NCBI RefSeq assembly: GCF_050948175.1
Contig: NC_135197.1
Span: 5,722,501-5,786,500 of the forward strand
DNA length: 64,000 nucleotides
From: Xylocopa sonorina
Lineage: Eukaryota; Arthropoda; Insecta; Hymenoptera; Apidae
Direction: 5' to 3'
Shown piece by piece: positions 24,101-35,700 of the stretch (the first letter of the stretch is position 1; each line of letters starts with the position of its first letter). A model generated the notes under the pieces. The model worked only from the letters and a program-made list of their open reading frames with translations, did no database searches and was not told the origin of the DNA. Position numbers and translations under genes: made by a program.

Positions 24101-27100
24101 GCTGAAATTATAATCAAAGTTCTGGAAACTTTGATTAAAGATAATTTATTAAAAAAAAATCTTTTCCAATTCTTTACAATAATTTTGTGAGGCTTTCAAA
24201 TATTTGATAAGATTTTCTGTACCTGTTACATCATTTAATGGGAATTTGTAACTAAACATTACGAGATTGTTCAATTTGTACAAGGGAAAAAGTACTTGTA
24301 CATCGAAGTAGATTTTGACAACTATCAACTTACTTTGTTGAAGTGACGGTGAATCTGATCACGTATTTTCCATGCAGAGCAGCTGGCACACAGTGTACAC
24401 GACCCCTCGTATTCATTTTTTTCAGCAATCGTTCCGTTAAACTATTTTCTCCGCGAAGACGAAATACAACGAGTCCTAAGTGCCTTGACGCTGGGATTTC
24501 GAAGCGCGGGTCAGCCAAAACTAGCGCCTCAAACTTTTGTGCTAGCCTAACACCCTGAAATTTACAGTTAAATAAAATTGATACACTGTCGAATTATATT
24601 TTAGAGATTGCTTGTGTACTTGCAACGAATACAACTTTGTCGTTTAACATTATTAAAAAAAATACGTTGATTTAAAAATTAGATTTATATAATTATTCTT
24701 AGGGATGCATATTAATTTTATTGAACAATAAATTGATATTGAATTGTAATAATAAACGACTGCATTGCAGATGTTCTTGCAAGTGCACACACAGTTTGAA
24801 ATAGAGTTTTTAACGCATGAAAAGTGTGATGTAATAGAAACCTCGCGAATATGCTTCTGAAGGCCAGTGATTCCGTAATTTCTAATGACGAACCACAGTT
24901 TTAACGCTCTGAATCTCTTTGATAACGGGATTTGCCAGTGCTAAAATCACAATCAATAATACATACGTATTTGAAACTAAATAATTTCCTCGATAGGCTT
25001 AGCGATATTTATTAAACTCATTTATTACTTACCATGTAATCGATAGCGAGACCTGGAAATAATTATGCATTGTTTAATTTCAAATACGTCTTTCTTACGA
25101 TGCAGAAAAATATAACTTCATCTTACCAGAGTTTTCGTGCTTCAAGTATAAAGGATCCACGTTAAAGGTTCTATGCAGTGCTTGGCTGCTTTTCACCCTA
25201 AAAGAATCGTTGAATTTAAATATCCAATTCATTTTTCTACTGACATATTTGTTACATATTTACAATAGTTTCGTACATGCGAATAAAATAGTTTCTCGTT
25301 AGTTTTATCTATTTTAGTTGATTGCATCTTAGACATTGTTTTGTAGAGGAAAATTTTTAATTTTAATTTATTTGTAATCGCGAACAATTTATCAGAAAGT
25401 AACAGACTCTTAATCGTATTCGTTCCTAGCGCCATCGACTTTAACAGACACTCAAATATCAATCCTAAAGATTGTGAATTACGGCGGGTCGGTCGAACGA
25501 CTCGACGGAAATTGCAGGAAGAATGAAAAAACCGACTCTGCATCCGGCAGTGCTCAACCTATAAATCATGAAAAAGGGGACGAAAGATGATAATTTATCG
25601 GATCTCCAGCGATTTGTTGATTTAGAAATTTCCTTTTTTCCTACGCGCGTTTCCTCTGTACTTTTCGATATTTTTTTTGTTTTAACTCACCACATAGCGG
25701 TGCAGTCGAAATGCACCATCAGCCATTTGCTAGGATTAAACGCAATCGAGTCGGCGTATTCTATTCCTTGAAGCCAACCACGGAATTCAGGGCATACGAA
25801 CGCACTGCCCGCATAGGCTGCGTCCACGTGCAACCAGAGTCCATTTTGTTCACCTATCGGTTCGCCGAAATATTAGCGAATACCTTTCTCCCCGATTTCA
25901 TTTGTCATACTTACACACTTGTCCGACTTCCTTGAGATTATCGAAAGCGCACGCCCCCGTCGTACCCAAAGTGGCGCAAACCTTGGAGAATCAATGAATT
26001 TCATTCTTAAATTAATTCACAACACATGGCAGACATTTTTTATCAGCGGTACTCGCGTTGAAATACTTGGTTAAATTTATCGAAAGCTTTAGGTTTTAAA
26101 TTTGTTGACTGAACAATCGCGCAGCGTCTCAGTAAAACCTACTTTATGATACTTTAGATTTATTATCTTGGAAAATAAATTGTTGCTACTCGTGATATCC
26201 TTAGGGACCAACTAGTGAAAAGATAATCCGCCTTGCAACGTCATACTGCAATCCTATTTTCTACCACAACTACTACCAACTTTGACCACGTTAATTGGAT
26301 GGTCGATCATGTTGTACTCTATATACAATCACTCGAATTGAGAAAAATTCTCATATACTATTTATAGCAATGAACAGAATATAACTAATTAATCTAGATA
26401 TGCAAATTTAATTAATGTTATTTATAATAAATAACAATACTCACAAAGAAGGGCAATAAACCTTCGGATCTGTCGTGTATAATTGCTTCCAGCAATGCTT
26501 CTCCTCTCATACTGAGCTCGTCGTCGGATTCGATATACCTCATTCGAACCAAACCTATCAGTCCAGCTTTTTCCACGCTAGAATGAGCCTGTGAGAAACA
26601 TTTCACTTGGAATATTAACAACCTATCAAAGTTACAGTAGAAATGTAATGGTACTGGCAAAATTATAAAGTAGCGTATAAAAGTAGAAGGATAATCAAAA
26701 GTATGAGTGTACGAACCGCCCGGGTGGCAAGAATTAATTTACACAAGGGAGAAAGAAGAAAGAATGTTGTAAAGAAATGTTAAGAAACTCTCAGCGAGGT
26801 AAGATCGTGTCGAGGAAAGATTTAAAGCAGAAATGTACGTACTTGGTCAGAGCAATACCCGACAAGACGCGAATTAATCTCAGCGGGTAAACGATCCGGC
26901 TCATTTTGTTGTACATCTCTAATGGCCCGGGTTCTTGCTGCGAGCAAGCAAACGAGGGTGGCTTCTGATGCGGTTGTTTGTATCACGCCACCACCCCCGG
27001 ATCCGCCTGGACGGTGCAGGAATTCTTCGGGCAAGCCAATCATTTTGCCCAGCCAATTCATTACGATTGTCTCCAGTTCTGTGCACGCAGGACTCGAGGC

Positions 27101-29080
27101 CTTTTCAAACGTACGAATAAAAAAGTCGCACGATCAACGGGACGAGAAATATTTTTTTCAGCAGCGCACGAGTTATTCGGAAGCCTGATACCGATCGGAA
27201 GCTTAGTATCGAATCAAGTAATTGTTAGAGCATGCTGTATTTGTGTCCGGAATTATGTACGAGTGATAATTGATTGTACCGCAATCAAGCGATTCGTTCT
27301 CGATTTCATTGACTCATATCGGAGTGTATAATTAAGATAACACCTACCATAACAAGCAAACCATTCACGATCCCTTTACAAATTTAATTATTCCTTTCTC
27401 AGCAAATAATTTTTACTTCAAGTGTACTTGAGGAGAACGACAGATCAGACAATCGTACTCGTAGACAATGTAATCGTCTTCTCGCGAGTTGTAAATAATT
27501 CCTCTTTTACTAAAGTTGGATAATAGACGATCATAGTAACAGTAGCAGACAAAACGTCGAACTTGAATAGCAGAACTTCCGAACTTGGCTTACGAGGAGG
27601 CTTTCAATTCTAAGCGAGATCTGCTGCAATATTAACATCCATCGTGGAAGCTTCAGATAATTACATAGATTTCAATTCTATTTTTCCAATATTTTATTCA
27701 ATGCTGTTTAACACCTTTCAATGGATCGCGTTAGAGATGACACCTCGCAGCGACAGAATAAATTCGTAATCGAATAGCAGAAAGCATGATAAAGTAAACG
27801 CCTACGCGTGTATAATAATCACGTTGCGTATTGTTCTTACCCAAGTAAATCCAAGACAATTGATCGCGTCGGCCAGCATGTCGGCCAGCAGACTAGCAGG
27901 TGAATTCAGGGCTGGGAAATAAGCATGCATGTGTGGACTCTGCCAGTGGGTCACTCCTGGCATGATGCACTTCTCGATGTCCGGGAATATGTCCTCCCAG
28001 GGCTCGCCATTCACAGGCGCCGATGCAGGCAGAACGTTCCTCAGGTAACCCGGGGATACTGCCGGGTAAACGCGTCGCGATCGAATGTTCGCCAGATAAT
28101 CGGCGATGTAATCCACCATTTCTTTTCCTAACAGTATAAAACGACCAGTTACAAGTTTCAGAATCGATAAAAGATAACGAAAAACTTTCTTCCTCCTCAG
28201 AGTTCCATTTATGTTCCATTTATGTATCGCTTTTTTTTTTGCGTCGAATAGAATTGAAATTGTATTTTTAATATTCAAGAAATATTTGGAACTTCGATTA
28301 TACTTCGACGTAACAAAAACGAGAAACAATTATCGAGTTCCGAAGGAAAACTGTAAACCGATTATCTTTGGTTTGCTCTGTTCAGTGGATTCGATCTTAG
28401 ATATATTGAGAGAATACTTGCGAGGAAACGCAATCGTTTCCTTAAATACTGCCTTTGTTTCGTTCGCAATTGATTACGTTGACGTGGGTACATCATGCGT
28501 TACAATAAGATTCGATTCGGGTTGTTTAATTGTTTCGAAAACTACCGGGTCAAGCACGGTTCGATACAAGCTCTGTTGTTTCGTTAAACGGATCGTTTAT
28601 CGCGCGACTTTTTCGTACGATGGGAGATCGAAGACGCCTTAAAATTGTTTCCAAATTTAGAGCTTGATACGTGTTTGCGTAAACGTCAATTTTATTAACT
28701 TGCGAAATACGGGGCGAGCGGACAGATTGATTTTCCGTACGAAATTGGATTTAAGGGAAAAGAGAAATCTCGCTCGGATGCTTTGCCTAGGATTCAGAGA
28801 TTTAGATTCTAAATGCGGAATCTAGCGTGTCCCGTATTGGAACTGGTATCGAATCCATAAAATTCCCATAGACTTACTCCCCCTACGGTGATCCCTCTTT
28901 ATTGGTGTCGTTTTAATGCTTGATGTACGCGCTGTACGTTCCTGTTTTCGCTTTCGCGATTACGTTTAACGATGCTGTTACAATAAGCATTCGCAATAAC
29001 TGTTACAAATCCAACAATGAAACGCGGTGAAACAAAAGAATATATTACTCACCATGTATGCGGTACTCCTCTAGATTCAT
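21109..29080 (-). CDS. Hdc: histidine decarboxylase (PLP-dependent, group II)
   Basis: Makes histamine from histidine; in insects histamine is the photoreceptor and mechanosensory transmitter (established knowledge). Fifteen coding exons join in phase: 29053-29080, 27841-28127, 26843-27100, 26445-26588, 25915-25981, 25691-25853, 25127-25197, 25033-25052, 24842-24940, 24334-24554, 23992-24101, 22942-23112, 21711-21787, 21533-21638, 21109-21452; 721 aa. Start MNLEEYRIHGKEMVDYI. Signatures: GVTHWQSPHMHAYFPAL, ADAINCLGFTW then ASSPACTELE, AHSSVEKA, LHVDAAYAG (Asp272), and NPSKW with the PLP lysine Lys304. PLSKRF puts Ser353 at the position of human HDC Ser354, and wording such as INCLGFTWASSPACTELE and SDQAHSSVEKA fits HDC, not Ddc or Tdc (Tdc reads GFSWASCPAAAELE). 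After the catalytic core come the insect-specific FGSSLLLANSPMSPKIVNGS and RGILMSGKQFSLDSRMDLV blocks and a diverged tail ending CRKCEHCMKKE. One 20-nt micro-exon and one probable GC-AG intron (donor at 21532) are noted in findings. Confidence 0.95.
23301..23342 (-). other. Hdc: candidate 42-nt cassette exon of Hdc
   Basis: Within the intron between 23992 and 23112 a strong acceptor (pyrimidine tract ending TTTTTTTTAAG) and a strong donor (CTCAG|GTAAGA) bound 42 nt. Both flanking junctions are phase 1, and inclusion stays open, adding 14 residues (VKTHVYNFWNTESS, first and last codons shared with flanks) between VPLA and DTREKN. Inclusion or skipping both keep the frame. A shorter 9-nt version (23301-23309) using a nearer AG is also possible. 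Confidence 0.5.
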
Positions 29081-31091
29081 GTTATCTGCAACGAAAGAAA
29101 TCAGCACACCATAATACACAAATTTACGAAGAATTTAAATCACGAATTTAAAAATTACAAATTCTTCTTTTTTCTTTTTCAATGATTGTCATATAGAATT
29201 TCGTATGTATTCATAAGAAGAAGAGCACGCATCACCAACAACACTGACAAAGACATAGACAGTAACGTGACAATCAACCCGCTCACCGTTGATCCTCACA
29301 ATAGCCAAATCTCAAAATTTCGATCGCACCGTATCAGGCGCATGTGGTGACGATTAATGAATTTCGTCGTGACGAATCGCGGACTCGTGAGTGGTGGAAT
29401 CGGCGAGCTGATATGTGGCGGAATCGAAGAATTCGTGAAGCGTTTCGCGAAAGCTTTGGAGTAAGAACGACGCAGCGGATTCGAGCGAACGTGTCAAACA
29501 GATACGCTCGGGGCTGCCCTATGCGTGTTGACCTAGCACCGAACTTTAATGCTACGATAGGTACTCGCGAATTATTTGTACGGATTCATCATCGATCGCT
29601 TGTCACATGGACCTAGAGCTTATTAGGCTAGTGTCACAAGGCTCCACGCGGCCTAAAACTAGACCGTCTGCTTTCCTGGATACGATTGTCAAATCCGACC
29701 TTTCTTTCGCGCTCTCGTAATCACGCTAATGTTCGTTCCTTCTCATTCTTCATTATTCCCAGTCACTTGGTCATTTGTCCACCCTTCGGTAAGATTAAAT
29801 CGAGTCGTAAATGTAGACGGTTATTGGATTACACCGTATGAGCGTAACTTAAATGGACAGATATTACTTAATCTTGTTTCGAGATACAGAGAATCTCACT
29901 CGCGAGTATCGCGGGAATCCAGTGCTGTTTGCGTCTTCCACGATGTGTACGGAAGAAGAGTTAACCAGGCTAATTTGGATGACTGGTCAAGTTAGCTGGA
30001 TTCGCGAGTTTGAAACCACATACGAAAATTAAACGATACGCGGGGATAAACGGATGGAACTTGTTTCTCTGACAGTAATTTCTCGACATTTTTTATTTGT
30101 ACTTTCACAACGTCCAATTTATGGTTTTGTAATATGTACGATCACGAAATCACTGTCTATAGCGTAGGGTGTTAGTTATTCGGAAGGAAATCCCTTGTCC
30201 ATCCATGAGGGTTTAGATTCATGAAAAGAACCCGGGGGATGGGACGATCGAGACGTTATCACCTACTGATTACATACGAGAGAATAAAAGATCCGGGAGG
30301 CCCATACGGGTGTAAAATGGAAAATCGAACATCGACAGTAGCGAGAATCTCGAGCTTAAGCCAGAATGACGCTCGACGATATTAAAAGCTCGTCCTTCCA
30401 CCGTTTCCGTTTCCGACTTTTGTAATTTCCCGTAGCTTTCAGCATTCGTGCACGATTCGCAGGAATTATCAGCGATGCCGGGTGCTTACGTGCTACGCGA
30501 GTCACCGGAGCCAGATCCCGATCCCCGATCAAATCGGGAAATAAAAATCAAACCAATTGGCATTCCAATCCTACCGACAGCTAAATTGTTCGACGAAAAA
30601 CGCTTCGTCGTCTATACAAGGGGCTTGGTGCATTCAATGTACTTCTAATACGAGTAGGCTAGCTTTCAAGGAGCTTTGATACAATGAATGAAGGAATACT
30701 TTTTAATAATTCTAAATAATATTTTGTCGTAGATAACAGTGATATGTTGTGAATTAGTATTACGAGTCGGTGGAGATAGGTTTAAATAATTCACTCTTCA
30801 ATTCACTACCGAAGCAATTTTTGATAAATTTCAAAGTTAGCACGCATTGTATACTTATATACACTCATCTTAGCATCTTTAAAAAAAATTTAGTCAACCT
30901 TTACATCTACTTTTCTCAAATTCATGAACTTTCAAAGAAGGGGATGAAATTCTTCTCCTTAAACTACATTTGTGGATACAACAGGCTTGAAAATTATTCT
31001 CAAAGATTAGCAAAATGATTTTCTAGCTCTATAAATGTATGGAACGAGGAAATTGTGACACTATCGATATTAACGTTAACACAAATCTTAC

Positions 31092-31274
31092 CTGTTTTTA
31101 GGATTCACGTCCCACGATGAAAAACAGCAGCAAGATGCGTTGCGATCGGAAGCGTCACGGAAGATGAACTTCTGAACTGTTACCAGATGTCAAACACTTT
31201 AAAAGCAACGCGAAGAATGACTTTTCGGGCCTCGGGAAATAGATATATCCACGGTTGAGGAGAATCGGTGGAAT
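31092..31274 (-). other. Hdc: non-coding first exon of Hdc
   Basis: On the minus strand an exon can be drawn from a predicted transcription start at 31274 to the donor AACAG|GTAAGA (GT at 31091-31090). It would splice to the acceptor TTTCGTTGCAG just before 29085, five bases upstream of the Hdc start codon, across a 2-kb intron. No coding exon of another gene lies between. Predicted from splice and promoter signals only. Confidence 0.6.
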
Positions 31275-31305
31275 GCAAGTCGTTCAACAAGTGGCCGCTT
31301 TTATA
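31270..31305 (-). promoter_or_regulatory. Hdc: TATA-box core promoter of Hdc
   Basis: The minus strand reads TATAAAAG at 31305-31298. Thirty-one bases downstream lies TTGCATTCC, a fair initiator with the A at 31274. This TATA-to-start distance is canonical. The promoter sits directly upstream of a non-coding exon with a strong donor. Confidence 0.65.
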
Positions 31306-32668
31306 CAGAGACGCGGTAAGTACTGGCTGCTTTAGCGCAAGCGTGGCCGAGAACAAGACAGAACGAAGAACAATTTGACTAATCTTTGCGATCTTAAGGG
31401 ACTACCGATGAACGATCCCATGTTTCCGTGCGCAATCGCGATTAATTCTGTCGGATGTTTCTCGTATTTTCGATGCAACTACTTTCCTTGATTTTTAATC
31501 CTCAGCCTTTCCTTCTTCTTACTCTGACCGCTCTGAATTGTATTTATAATATTTCTACAATATTTTTACCATTGTTGCGCATAATATTAACTACTTTAGA
31601 AACGCCGTTTTCATGCGAATCAAATTTGTGAAAAAATTAATTATTACGATCTAAAGCGCAATCTTCTATTAAGTAGAATACTCGGAAAATTCTTAAACCG
31701 TTGCATAATTTTTTGCAAAATTATTGATTCAGGAAGAGAATTTATTATCTGACAGTCTTCTTCTATTCACTGTCCTTTAGAAATATTGTACGTATCGATT
31801 AGTCAACGAACCGATTCATTTGTTTCACAGAAGCAAATATTGTGTCATTTGCGCATATCAAAATCCGTCAAATTAAAGTTTACGACGGTCGAGAACGTTC
31901 ATTTATCGTGTTGAGCGCTCTTCCACTCTACACGTTCCTCAATTGACAATGACTATCGTTGGTGTTTTGGGCAACAAAATACATGCTGCTATAAACTTTG
32001 TACAAACATTGTCCGATGTGTTAGTGATGAGTAAGTATAAAGCGGTTGCCCTTCCCAGAAGTAAAAAATGAAAGCAGAATCATAAAAGATCACCCGTTGA
32101 CACGATCTTCAAATAAATAACATGTTTAAATTTCGCCTGATTAATCGCATTGCATCCTCTTGTGAAATGAAATGAAGCACTCGATACCAAATTGCAACCC
32201 CTTCTTCGATCATTTCATTTCTTCAGCTGCCTATTTTATGTTTTTCTATGTTATATTTAATATTTGTTATATAAGAAATTAATAAAATCGATATAATACG
32301 CATCGAAAAAATCGTTTACTTTTACAAGTCTATGCGTACCTCGTCTGTGCAGACCTGAAGCCACGTACGTATCAGCGGCTGATCAGGAAGGTCCCAATCT
32401 ACTTGAGCGGCCTTTCTCCTGCTTTACCGTGCATTTCTGTTCACGTTTAAATTCCGTTCACTGCCTACTGGCGGCTCTAAGCACTCTATAAAATCTTTTA
32501 AATATCTATTAAAATTATATTTTTTATAGTAGAACAAAAATTAGGAAATGTTCGCCACATTTCAAATGAAGATTTCTAATTACAATCTCAAATTCATTGG
32601 TACCAACTACTTGGTACCGTGTGTGGAATGTTTTTCGAAATACTAATATATTTTTTATCAATTTCCAG

Positions 32669-32740
32669 ATCAACCCAAGAAGGACAAATTCTGTGCACGA
32701 GCCAGATGTAAGGTTTCATCATCGTGGTCGCGAAAACAAC
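32669..32740 (+). other. exon-like unit of an unknown plus-strand transcript
   Basis: Acceptor tatcaatttccag ends at 32668 and donor aacaac|gtgagt begins at 32741, bounding 72 nt. Two of three frames are open (one reads INPRRTNSVHEPDVRF..., another QPKKDKFCARARCK...). Not recognised. It may be a non-coding or coding exon of a gene running to the right. Confidence 0.25.
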
Positions 32741-35700
32741 GTGAGTAAACTAAAGAGCCGTTCTGTAGAATAAATACAAGCAAATTGCGCGCGTACTAAA
32801 CCGTAATCGTGCGTATCAATGTACATACATTCGAGCACAGAACTGGGTGTCGATGTGCTCGTGTATTTACCTGAATTCACGCGAGAACGATTGTGAGCGT
32901 CAAAGGGGAGGGATATTAATCCTGAAATCGCAGCTATTTTTCACGATTGCAGATAATGCGACAGTAATATCCGCGTATGCGCGTATCAGCCGGTGTATCA
33001 GTACCGACAATCCAATGGTAATTACAAGACCGAAAACTCCAATTAATCGTACAGGGGGATCGGGGCATCTTGGTTACATCGATTCGCACCGATTCGTCGA
33101 GACTCGTTCGTTAAGCGCATCACCGTGCACCGTAATTATTTATTTGCACTCCATCCCAGGCCGCCAATTAATTCGGATCGTAAACAAATATTTAAATCCA
33201 ACTGCGATGTTTGCTCGATAAGTTATTCGATCGAACGTCAGTCGTGATTCGCGCGGGCAAACGAACGTTTCTGGCGAATACGAATCGATCCGAGCGTGTT
33301 AAACATTCAATATCGGCGAAACACGAAATAATTCAGGGTACATGTACATCGAGAGTCGGACTCGAACCATTTGCAAATTTCACGATTAATTATAACCGTT
33401 TCCTTAATAGGATGTTTTCTTAATCCCTCTTCTTTTACCGTTGCCACGATTTATTCACGTTCCACTCACACTCGCACGCATTCACGTGTACACATTGAAA
33501 GTTCACGGTAAAACGGATATTCTTTAACTCGTTCTGGTTGCTCGTTGCGCGAAAATAACGCGAATAACTGAACAGGCAATCAAATATCTCTTCTCGTCGT
33601 CCGATTGCTTGGAGCTAATTTTCGGCGCATCCACACGCGCTCCGATTGCCGAACTCTCCTTGTTTATACGTAAACCTGTTATTTAACATATATTGTTATA
33701 CGTACTTACGCAGTGCAAGGCATTACCAGCGAGTGCAATGTACCGTTGATTGCCGTGGGCGTCGTAATTCCCCCTCGCCCCGTCTCCTCACATCGTATCC
33801 CGCGCCGTTGGGATATTATTTCTGATCGATTCGAAGAATCGAACTCATCAATAATATCGGGCCATGCCCGAAATTGCACGTTTCGAGCCTCTCCGCTGCG
33901 GTTTTCCCTCTATACTTTTGCATAGTTCGCTTTCTACACAGCACGCTGTATTCCAACGAAATTACCCCAATTTTCGTTCACCCTTTTCATAGAGTCGATA
34001 GCGGGATCGAAATCCGAATTATTCGATACTTTCGTTCGTCATTCGTTGCATCGTCAAACAGCCATCGACGGTAAGATTTTAGCAGACGAGCATCTCTCAT
34101 TCAACGAACGTCATCGGGAATGTTATTCTCGTTTCTGGATTGTCCGCGAGACTTAAGCGATGCTCGAATCGTCGGGCGCGTTTTACAACCCCATTTACGC
34201 TAGAACGGATATAAATCCAGGGATAGTAAGAGGAAACAAATAATCGTTCCGCAAGCCATTTAATGCATGACATCCGTGTCGTAAAATACCGGTCCTCGAG
34301 CTCCCGGTTGCAGCGTGTCGGTAGATACGAAAGGGTAAAAAAGAGCTGGCTTCCTATGATCATCGCGATTGGAACTGTTCATTTTCTATTACCTTGTACG
34401 TATCTCTACGACCGATCGAAACGAACCACTGGAACACGTTCGAGACCAACGAAATGTATAATAAAAATTATAATAAAACCCGATTACGATGTTTATAATA
34501 AATTACAAGCGCCGTAAACAGTAATCATCTGGCGAGTAAAACGATTGAAACCTACACGGTGGTTTGATGAAGTCGGTAGTTGGGACCGTCTGGCAGCCGC
34601 GTCGCGGGCAAGGGACATCCTACGCTTCGGAGGCGAAGTGTCTCCAGAAAAACGCGTGATTCATCGCGATCAAAGACGACGGCGGAACGACTCCATGCCG
34701 CCAATAGAACAAAACGAGCCGTCAATGTATTGACTGCCTTAATAGATAAGATTACCGGCACCGAGTACCGGTTCTAGGGGCTATTGCACGATAATACCGG
34801 TCCCAGTGTTCCATAGAAATTCGAAAAGAAAGAAACGAGACTGGCGAGGTGGGAGCGAGATACAGGAGCGAGGGTGCGCGAGGGAGAGGCGGGGGAATCA
34901 TCGACTCTCGGTACGCGCGATAGCCACGAATTACGAGTGTCCGTGAACCTCTGATGATGATTTTACGAACGGTGGGGATGCTGTACCGCTATGTGGCAGT
35001 GTTACATCGTCGATTCCCCCTACTACGAGACACCACCGGCCCTCCTGTGCCCTCTCTCTTACATCATCGTGATCCCTCTCCAGCCCGCTCTCACGATGGC
35101 CTCTCGCTGTCGGGGGCACAACGGTTACGTTTTACCGTTGCAAGCCGTTCGTTCGTTTGCTCGCTTGCTCGCGGTATTCGTATAACCCGCGTCCGGTACC
35201 ACTATTCTATCGTACGCCCACATGCGTGATCGATCGCGCGCACGGTCACCGCCGAGAACCTTGATGCGCAGATAGGGTGGCCCGCGGAGGCTAAGGGTGG
35301 CCGTTGCTTCGCTCGCTTAGCGTCCTTTTCGTTCCTTTCGGACAGGTTTCCGGCATATCTCTACGGGGATTCGGATCCCTCGCCTGTTTCGTAAATGATT
35401 TAACACCCATTCCGCGAGTCCAAGCTTTTTGGAGCATGACTCACAATTTGTTGCTTTGCTCTGAATCCGAGTTCGAGTCTTATTTTGGGTTTCAAATGAC
35501 TCGTTCGAGTGTTACGCGCTATTTTCGAGACCCTGATCGATAGAAAATTTGGAGCGGCTAGCTTTTATCCATTTTTTTTTTTTATTTTCTCCCCTGCGTG
35601 TAGAAATGTATCGCGAGCAGTGTCGCGAGATTAACGTAATCTTGAACGTATCAATGTCCCAGCCTTCTTAACTTCGGCTAAAGTTCATTCTGTTGATGCA

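Noticed and set aside
21109..29080. Tyrosine or dopa decarboxylase as identity of the minus-strand enzyme
   Set aside because: Tdc reads GFSWASCPAAAELE and Ddc has Gly at the residue-354 position; this gene reads GFTWASSPACTELE and PLSKRF, and carries the HDC-specific blocks after the core.
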